From: an uncultured Alphaproteobacteria bacterium | GTDB taxonomy: Bacteria > Pseudomonadota > Alphaproteobacteria > RF32 > CAG-239 | NCBI GenBank assembly: GCA_944390455.1 | Contig: CALXPU010000001.1 | Span: 1-64,000, forward strand | DNA length: 64,000 nt | Reading direction: 5' to 3' | Part shown: piece after piece, positions 58,341-64,000 of the stretch | Numbering within the stretch: position 1 is the stretch's first letter | Layout of the letters: every line of letters begins with the position of its first letter | The notes under the pieces: model-generated | Told to the model about the DNA's origin: nothing | Databases searched by the model: none | The model's input: the letters and a program-made list of their open reading frames with translations, nothing else | Program-made: the position numbers and the translations under genes

Positions 58341-59933
58341 TTAACGCCCTAATCTATATTCTCTTATAGCCTTAGAAAATTGCTTTTCGGTTAACGTAAA
58401 CTCATCTTTTTGCGTAGCGGGAGCTCTTTCTGAAATTTTTGTACCTTCAAGCATAAAGTCATCTATTGTTTTGCTTATTTTGGCCACAGCTTCTTTGGCC
58501 TTTTTATGCTTGCTTCTGTCATTAATATTTTTGGTAATTATTGTATCAGTTTCAGCTTTTGCATTTTTTCCGGCATTATTTACAGACGTTAAGTAGTTTT
58601 TTATGTTTTCTTGAATTTTTTCTGGATTATCAGCATATACCTCATGTATTTTATCAATATTTTCCATTATCTTTTTGTAGTGTTGCTGACTGCGTTTTTG
58701 AATATGCGCTTTGATTATTTCTTCGTTTTCTACGGCATCTTTACTTATTGTTTTAATTTCTTTTACTTTTTTAGATACATCTTTTGTAATTGTAGATGCC
58801 TTTGTGCCACTACTGGTTATTTGATTAATTTCTTCCAATTTTTTATTAATTTCTGTGCAAGCGCTTTCATCTCCGCCAACTTCTTCTTTCATGGCTATTA
58901 CATATGCTGAAATTGCAGCTTTTAGTTGCCCTACATCAGTGTTCTTTTCTTTTAATTTAATTTCCAATTCATTCAACTTATTTGAAAATTCTGGTGAAAT
59001 TGTATTTTTTCCACCGCTAACAACTTCTTCTACTGTTGCTAAACGTGTTGCAATCGTAAAGATTTTCTCCTCTTTGGAAAAACGCCCTTCTATCACCTCT
59101 TTACTAACACCTAAGCCATACTTTTGCATAAATTCAGCTTCTGGAGAGGAAGGATCTGCAACTGCTTTTTCTTGGATTTGGCATAGTTTTTTATAGAAAT
59201 TAGGCTCTCTCTCCCACAATACCCATGAAGGAGCAATACCATCTCTTTCTTTAGCTAAGTTTTCGTTTAACTCTATTAGTTTTGCCTTTTCTTTTGAAAA
59301 TCTGTCTGCTCTTTCTTTATAGAATTCATCGCCTATCATATAAATATTTTTCTTGGCCTTTTCTTCTTTTTCCTCAACCTTTCCTCCAGATTTATATGGT
59401 GCAAACAATACCCATTCAGCAAAATCTAAAGTATTATCTACAATGGCATCAATTCCCCATGCATAAAAGGCCATTATGCAATCATTCCAAAAGACTTCCA
59501 TAATGTTGTCACCGCCGGATTTCCCTTTGGTTCCACCTCTATCTCTTTTGGGAGGCGTTATTGAACTACTTGAAATTACGTTTTTTTCTTTTTTATCTTT
59601 TGGAGCTTTAACATCAAATCCATCCACAGGTACTTCATCGTAAGCTCTTGATACGCCATCCGGAGCTCTTTCTGGTCGTCTTGGCTGAGGAGGTGTTTCT
59701 TGTTGTTCTTCTTGCGAAGCATTGCTATTATCTGTATTTGTATCTGTGTTATTATTACCTTCTGACGGTTCTGGATTTCCTGCAGGAGAAGCTGCATCTG
59801 CTTCATTAGTTGAAGAACCTTCATTAGCAGAAGGAGTGTCCATGCGAAGATTTTCTTGGGTTTTTCTCTCTATTTCTTCCAAATCTTTTTTAATTCTTGC
59901 GCTTAAATCATCATTTTGAGAATTAGTTACCAT
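58341..59933 (-). CDS. Hypothetical charged helical protein, VirD4-linked (530 aa)
   Basis: Residues 1-130 are disordered and rich in Asn, Glu, Pro, Ser and Thr. A possible short hydrophobic stretch (NDCIMAFYAWGIDAIVDN, about 150) is followed by a long Lys/Glu-rich helical region with coiled-coil character to about 510. No signal peptide is present. I recognise no domain; a structural or substrate role in the secretion system is a guess from context. GAGGAGAAAAC precedes the ATG. Confidence 0.7.
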   Translation of the reverse strand: MVTNSQNDDLSARIKKDLEEIERKTQENLRMDTPSANEGSSTNEADAASPAGNPEPSEGNNNTDTNTDNSNASQEEQQETPPQPRRPERAPDGVSRAYDEVPVDGFDVKAPKDKKEKNVISSSSITPPKRDRGGTKGKSGGDNIMEVFWNDCIMAFYAWGIDAIVDNTLDFAEWVLFAPYKSGGKVEEKEEKAKKNIYMIGDEFYKERADRFSKEKAKLIELNENLAKERDGIAPSWVLWEREPNFYKKLCQIQEKAVADPSSPEAEFMQKYGLGVSKEVIEGRFSKEEKIFTIATRLATVEEVVSGGKNTISPEFSNKLNELEIKLKEKNTDVGQLKAAISAYVIAMKEEVGGDESACTEINKKLEEINQITSSGTKASTITKDVSKKVKEIKTISKDAVENEEIIKAHIQKRSQQHYKKIMENIDKIHEVYADNPEKIQENIKNYLTSVNNAGKNAKAETDTIITKNINDRSKHKKAKEAVAKISKTIDDFMLEGTKISERAPATQKDEFTLTEKQFSKAIREYRLGR

Positions 59934-60012
59934 TGTTTTCTCCTCTTTTTCAAATTTTATTTATGGTAACATAAAAACAGCAGCTTGTCTACTTTAAACA
60001 CCCAAAAATTTC

Positions 60013-61110
60013 TCAAACTTTTAATTTTTTAATAAATTCACCAATTTTTTGATTTGCTTTTATGCCATCTTCTGGAGTAACTTTTATTAAACCAAAAAAT
60101 TTTGGATGTATTTTATCAAATTCAATTGGCGAAAACATTGCAGGATTCTTGGTTAGGGCTTTATACGCACCATCTGCATCTTTTTGTGCTGCCTTAAAGT
60201 AATTTCCTATCAATTTTTCTGCATTTATCGGGAAATTCTTTTCTTTTAATTTCTTGATAAATAAAGCCCGTCTTTCTTGTAATTCCATATACTCATCATA
60301 GAGTTCTTTCTTTATTCTGTTTTTTTGAACAATTTCTCGTTTCTGCTCATAGCTTACTTCGCATATCTCCAAATTTATCAAAATCTCTACATATGAAATT
60401 ATGGCTAATTGCATATCCGTATCTGTTAAACTTTCTGCAAAGGTCAAATATTCTTCATCTCCTGCATCTTTGGATAACCGCTTCATATTTTCGGGGTCAT
60501 ATTTATTTATAACATCCCAACAATCAAGTAAATGCTGGGCAATTTTTTTACCTACACTCGGCTTATAGTTCGGATACAACATATCTTCATTATAATCCGT
60601 TTCCGGTACTTTCAAATTTTTCTTTTCCGCAAGAGCTATTACACCATCTCTAAAATTGGTAACAGCTCGTGCTAGTTCTTTTTCTTCATCTTTTAATTTT
60701 GTCTTTTCTTCTTGTGTAACTTGTTCTTTTTCAACCTTTATTGTTTGTAAATTAGCCAATTCAGACAAGTTATCCAGAGTTTCATTTGGACTAATTTGCA
60801 TCGGCTCTGCATTTGCTTGGGGCATTGGCTGAGCAACCGGAGCCGTACTGTTACTTTCTTCTACTGTGGATTCTGTTGGCGTTATAAAACTTTCCAATCC
60901 GCTTTCTGATTGAGATAGAAAACTATCTAAAGTTTCGTCTTTAGGCGATGCTATTACTTTTTTATCTTGGTTTATAAAATCATTTAATAATTTAGCAAAT
61001 TCATCTTCAATTTTAACGGTTTCCGGATTTTCTTTTTTTTCTTCCTTTTTTTCTGTCTTTTCTATTGTTTGATTTAGAAAATCATCTAAGGTTTCTATGC
61101 CATTACTCAT
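60013..61110 (-). CDS. Hypothetical protein with repeated ETLDxFL motifs (365 aa)
   Basis: A cytoplasmic protein with a disordered first 120 residues and a helical domain at about 130-365. The disordered part repeats a short motif: ETLDDFLNQ at 6-14, ETLDSFLSQ at 59-67, ETLDNLSEL at 110-118 and a looser LLNDFINQ at 41-48. Repeated acidic-hydrophobic motifs of this type often bind a partner protein. It overlaps the DUF6476-like gene by 8 nt and starts the run of VirD4-linked genes. The family is not recognised. Confidence 0.7.
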   Translation of the reverse strand: MSNGIETLDDFLNQTIEKTEKKEEKKENPETVKIEDEFAKLLNDFINQDKKVIASPKDETLDSFLSQSESGLESFITPTESTVEESNSTAPVAQPMPQANAEPMQISPNETLDNLSELANLQTIKVEKEQVTQEEKTKLKDEEKELARAVTNFRDGVIALAEKKNLKVPETDYNEDMLYPNYKPSVGKKIAQHLLDCWDVINKYDPENMKRLSKDAGDEEYLTFAESLTDTDMQLAIISYVEILINLEICEVSYEQKREIVQKNRIKKELYDEYMELQERRALFIKKLKEKNFPINAEKLIGNYFKAAQKDADGAYKALTKNPAMFSPIEFDKIHPKFFGLIKVTPEDGIKANQKIGEFIKKLKV

Positions 61111-61408
61111 CTTTATTATCCCCCTTATTTAGGTTGATAGTTAATTTTTCTTCTGCTAGTTTTTCATCAATTATTATTATTTTATCATTTTGAGGAGTTG
61201 TCGTCAAAATATAAATTTTTTCATTTTCTACCCAAAATTGCTTTACTTTTGCATCCGGTTCTATATTCAGATTTATTTCTGTTTGTTGGTTTTGTGGTGT
61301 TTTTGCAATCTTTCTATTTAAAATTTTTACGAATATGAGATATGTACACAAAACGATTGCCATGCTTAATATAATTACAATGCTTTTTAGTATATTTTGT
61401 TTTGTCAT
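61103..61408 (-). CDS. DUF6476-like single-pass membrane protein
   Basis: A 101-aa protein with one membrane helix (about 9-29) and a small periplasmic beta domain (KVKQFWVENEKIYILTT, then DKIIIIDEKLAEEK). Size, topology and position divergent from rluD match DUF6476 of alphaproteobacteria, but the assignment rests on memory of the pattern. Function unknown. It is 78 nt from rluD and overlaps the ETLD-motif gene by 8 nt, so its promoter may drive the whole downstream run. Confidence 0.65.
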   Translation of the reverse strand: MTKQNILKSIVIILSMAIVLCTYLIFVKILNRKIAKTPQNQQTEINLNIEPDAKVKQFWVENEKIYILTTTPQNDKIIIIDEKLAEEKLTINLNKGDNKDE

Positions 61409-61486
61409 ATTATATCCTTGATTTTCTCTTACTTTATGGTTTATCTTTAATCTAAATTTGTGAATATATATTTAACGTGATTTTCT

Positions 61487-62470
61487 ATGAGCGACGAAAA
61501 TAATAAAGTTTTTTATACATCTCCTGTAGATGACGAACAGAAGTCTTTACGAATTGATAAGTTTATTGCTTCTCAAATCCCTGAGCTTTCCAGAGCCCAA
61601 GTTCAACGCTTGATTGAAGAGGGATGTGTTTTTGCTGATGATGAAGCAATCGTTGATAAAAACTATAAAACTCGTCTGGGTGATATTTATCAAATTTCAC
61701 TCCCAGAACCTCAAACAGCAACACCCTCTCCCGAAAATATCCCTTTAGATATCTTATTTGAAGATGATGATCTGATTGTTGTTAATAAACCTGCGGGTAT
61801 GACTGTTCACCCTGCTGCCGGTGTTAATTCCGGTACTCTTGTTAATGCATTACTTTATCATTGTAAAGATTCGTTATCCGGAATTGGTGGGGTTGCCAGA
61901 CCCGGAATTGTTCACCGAATCGACAGAAACACTAGTGGAATTCTTGTCGTCGCCAAGAATGATTTTACACATCGCGGATTAGCTGAACAATTTTATAATC
62001 ACTCCATTGAACGAACTTATTTTGCTGTTGTCTATGGAACGCCCTTACCGCGTATCGGAACAATATGCGGTAATATCGCGAGAAGTCCATATGACAGAAA
62101 AAAAATGGCTATTGTACAAACCGGTGGAAAAAGTGCGGTTACCCATTACCAAACAATCGAAACATACTTTAATGATGCGGCTTCTCTTGTAAAATGTAAT
62201 TTAGAAACGGGAAGAACACATCAAATTAGAGTTCATTTGTCGTCTATCGGCTGTAATCTTATCGGTGATGATGTTTATGAAAAATCAAAGAAAACTATGG
62301 TTAAACTACCTTTGGATATAAAAAATTACGTGAATACGTTTCCTCGTCAAGCGCTTCATGCCTTTTCGTTAGGCTTTATTCACCCAAGAACTAAACAAAT
62401 TCTTGCTTTTCAAACTGATTTTCCAGAAGATATGCAAAATTTGATTCAAAAACTAAAAAAAAATCTCTGA
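61487..62470 (+). CDS. rluD: Ribosomal large-subunit pseudouridine synthase RluD
   Basis: Makes pseudouridines in 23S rRNA helix 69 in the model enzyme. An S4 RNA-binding domain (LRIDKFIASQIPELSRAQVQ) opens the protein. The catalytic domain has VVNKPAGMTVHPA, the Asp in GIVHRIDRNTSGILVVAK, and ETGRTHQIRVHLSSIG. The 327 aa are normal. rluD next to rpoH is a typical alphaproteobacterial arrangement. RluC or RluA subfamily membership cannot be fully excluded. Confidence 0.92.
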   Translation: MSDENNKVFYTSPVDDEQKSLRIDKFIASQIPELSRAQVQRLIEEGCVFADDEAIVDKNYKTRLGDIYQISLPEPQTATPSPENIPLDILFEDDDLIVVNKPAGMTVHPAAGVNSGTLVNALLYHCKDSLSGIGGVARPGIVHRIDRNTSGILVVAKNDFTHRGLAEQFYNHSIERTYFAVVYGTPLPRIGTICGNIARSPYDRKKMAIVQTGGKSAVTHYQTIETYFNDAASLVKCNLETGRTHQIRVHLSSIGCNLIGDDVYEKSKKTMVKLPLDIKNYVNTFPRQALHAFSLGFIHPRTKQILAFQTDFPEDMQNLIQKLKKNL

Positions 62471-62568
62471 TATGTAATTTTTAGTTTTATATCTTCTTGG
62501 ATTTCTGTTAATCTTTTATTAAGTAAAAATAGAACTATTGTCTAGGTTGTGGAAAAATTTTTAGAGTT

Positions 62569-62604
62569 TTATTCTCCTATTAGTCAACTTTTAGGAGAAG
62601 AATC
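62569..62604 (+). promoter_or_regulatory. Hairpin sequestering the rpoH Shine-Dalgarno (candidate RNA thermometer)
   Basis: TTCTCCTA (62572-62579) pairs perfectly with TAGGAGAA (62592-62599), which contains the ribosome site AGGAGA. Two further A-U pairs form beyond a mismatch (62569-62570 with 62601-62602). The loop is 12 nt and the ATG is at 62605. An 8-bp stem with three G-C pairs is weak enough to melt with heat. Confidence 0.55.
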
Positions 62605-63480
62605 ATGAAAAAACAACTTACTCTAAATGGACTTGACTTTTCACCTGAAGAGAATTTATCTCGTTATTTACAATCAATCAAAAAATTCCCTATCCTTTCC
62701 CCTGATGAAGAATATGAATTAGCTCAACAATACAAAAAAACTAAAGATTCTCATATTGCTTATAAACTAATTACTTCTCATTTGAGATTAGTTGTTAAAG
62801 TTGTTACTAAATATAAAGGATACGGTCTTCCTGTCGGCGAAATGATTTCTGAAGGTAATATCGGATTAATGTACGCTATTGATAAATTTGCACCCGAAAA
62901 AGGATTTCGTTTTTCCACTTATGCGCTTTGGTGGATTAAAGCTGCTGTTCAGAAATATATTCTTAACTCCTGGTCTTTGGTTAAACTGGGAACAACATCC
63001 GCTCAAAAAAAATTATTTTTTAATCTACGTAAAATAAAAAATCGTTTGAACCTTGTTGATGACAGAGAGCTTTCTCAGCATATCTTAAATAATATTGCGC
63101 AATCTCTGGATGTTAGTGTGCAAGATGTTACTGATATGAATATGCGGCTAAAATCTCACGATGGCTCCCTTAATTCCATAATTGATGGAGATGATGACGG
63201 TACTACCGAATGGTTGGATTTTATTTCTGATTCAAAACCCAATCAAGAGGAGACCTTGGCTCACGCTGAAACTATAAAGTATCGTAAGCAAATGTTTTAT
63301 CGTGCTTTATATGTTTTGAACAAAAGAGAAAAAGATATCTTATTTAAACGCCGTTTATATGAAAAAACAATTACTTTGGATGATTTAAGTAAGACATATC
63401 ATATTTCTAAAGAGAGAGTTCGACAAATAGAACTTAATTCCATAAAGAAAATCACTAAAGCAATAGCTCTTATGCAGTAA
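62605..63480 (+). CDS. rpoH: RNA polymerase sigma factor RpoH (sigma-32)
   Basis: Directs RNA polymerase to heat-shock genes. Region 1.2/2.1 starts SRYLQSIKKFPILSPDEEYEL; region 2.4 contains FRFSTYALWWIKAAVQKYIL. The RpoH box follows as AQKKLFFNLRKIK. Region 4 has the helix-turn-helix DDLSKTYHISKERVRQIE. The 291 aa are normal. GGAGAAG is the ribosome site, buried in a hairpin. It lies 134 nt after rluD. Confidence 0.96.
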   Translation: MKKQLTLNGLDFSPEENLSRYLQSIKKFPILSPDEEYELAQQYKKTKDSHIAYKLITSHLRLVVKVVTKYKGYGLPVGEMISEGNIGLMYAIDKFAPEKGFRFSTYALWWIKAAVQKYILNSWSLVKLGTTSAQKKLFFNLRKIKNRLNLVDDRELSQHILNNIAQSLDVSVQDVTDMNMRLKSHDGSLNSIIDGDDDGTTEWLDFISDSKPNQEETLAHAETIKYRKQMFYRALYVLNKREKDILFKRRLYEKTITLDDLSKTYHISKERVRQIELNSIKKITKAIALMQ

Positions 63481-63542
63481 TCTTGAATTGATTTTCACTT
63501 TTTATTTCTCGGGATAGCCTATAGAATTTTAGAATAAAAGAG

Positions 63543-63725
63543 ATGTGTAATCATACAGAACGTTTTATTTATATCTTTTTATTGATTTTTCTGTGTTTAG
63601 CTTCTTTAGGGCTAGCCTTTTATGTATTTAACTCTCGAAATCTTAAAGAAGCTAAACCATTATCTATCTCAAGCACTCTAGCTCTTAATCACAAATTATG
63701 TCCATATTTCTTATTTATTGATTAA
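63543..63725 (+). CDS. Possible small membrane protein (60 aa)
   Basis: One clear membrane helix (FIYIFLLIFLCLASLGLAFYV, about residues 8-28) and a short polar tail. It could be a real single-pass protein, but the Shine-Dalgarno-like AAAAGAG touches the ATG, which is too close, and the tail looks random. Unrecognised. Confidence 0.35.
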   Translation: MCNHTERFIYIFLLIFLCLASLGLAFYVFNSRNLKEAKPLSISSTLALNHKLCPYFLFID

Positions 63726-63747
63726 AAATTGCGCTCAAACTTATTTA

Positions 63748-64000
63748 TTACGGATATGTGCTATCAAGTGGAGCATCTTGATTGACACTCTGTGGCTTAT
63801 ACACAAATAAATTTGTAGTTCCAGGAATGTCAGTTGTTCTCTCTACATATCCTTTTCTTAGCATACATTTCTGATATTTTCTCGGACTTGCATCTGTATC
63901 ATCTCTTACAGAATTTACTAATATCGGCATAGCTCCTGGATATGGAACAAAACTAGCCCATATTCCATGCTCCTTATGCCATTTTACAACAATATTGTAG
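63748..64000 (-). CDS. C-terminal part of an unknown protein, cut by the window edge
   Basis: The minus-strand frame is open from the stop at 63748 to the window end, giving about 83 C-terminal residues without a start. An ATG at 63930 is internal to this frame, and the residues before it (for example WHKEHGIWASFVPYPG) continue the same protein. No domain is recognised. It reads toward rpoH. Confidence 0.6.
   Translation of the reverse strand, partial: YNIVVKWHKEHGIWASFVPYPGAMPILVNSVRDDTDASPRKYQKCMLRKGYVERTTDIPGTTNLFVYKPQSVNQDAPLDSTYP

Overview
This window reads as AT-rich (by eye roughly 35% GC) chromosomal DNA of an alphaproteobacterium, probably an uncultured host-associated lineage. The evidence is gene content and order: a plsY-dprA-topA operon, yajC-secD-secF beside an NlpD-like factor, pyrH-frr-uppS-cdsA-rseP-bamA-lpxD-fabZ, GatCAB amidotransferase, and a DUF6476-like gene divergent from rluD-rpoH. 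Outer-membrane genes (bamA, lpxD, tolC) show a Gram-negative envelope. No rRNA, insertion sequence, integrase or CRISPR array was seen.

Layout. 1-7.3 kb: tRNA-Gly(GCC), a 49-aa basic protein, murA, a membrane-tethered family 2 glycosyltransferase, a MoxR/DUF58 pair and a UvrD/PcrA helicase. 7.4-11.1 kb: a tightly packed minus-strand operon (GT39, polyprenyl-phosphate GT2, YdjC/ChbG-family deacetylase, GtrA) that matches the toolkit for adding an amino sugar to lipid A. 11.3-14.8 kb: gatC-gatA-gatB and a small ORF. 15-19 kb: secF, secD, yajC and an NlpD-like lipoprotein. 19-25 kb: solo sufB, then topA, dprA, plsY. 25-33 kb: the envelope-biogenesis operon, closed by a terminator. 33-37.8 kb: sufS-sufT-sufE running without a break into a sucC/sucD-like pair whose catalytic residues are lost, then comF. 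37.8-42.1 kb: tolC and glycogen phosphorylase.

42.2-50 kb is the first accessory zone. It holds a lipoprotein of foreign composition with its own promoter and a 300-nt leader, a coiled-coil protein, a TerB-like protein, tRNA-Ser(GCT), class II aldolase, a complete small-RNA transcription unit, and an EcoRI-type adenine methyltransferase followed after one base by a DUF262-HNH protein (a candidate restriction-modification system). infC follows and appears to start at AUA. 50-53.5 kb: a GNAT-like protein, a free-standing 23-aa micro-gene and ligA. 53.5-61.1 kb is the second accessory zone: a minus-strand run with a VirD4/TraG coupling ATPase and five mostly unrecognised membrane or coiled-coil proteins, transcribed behind the DUF6476-like gene. 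61.5-64 kb: rluD, rpoH (its Shine-Dalgarno buried in a hairpin, a candidate RNA thermometer), a small membrane ORF and a gene cut by the window edge.

The strongest candidates for something undescribed are the small RNA plus methyltransferase/DUF262-HNH cassette, the catalytically dead-looking SucCD pair in a suf operon, the putative lipid A amino-sugar operon, the rpoH hairpin and the VirD4-linked protein set. All calls rest on reading the sequence; no database search was run.
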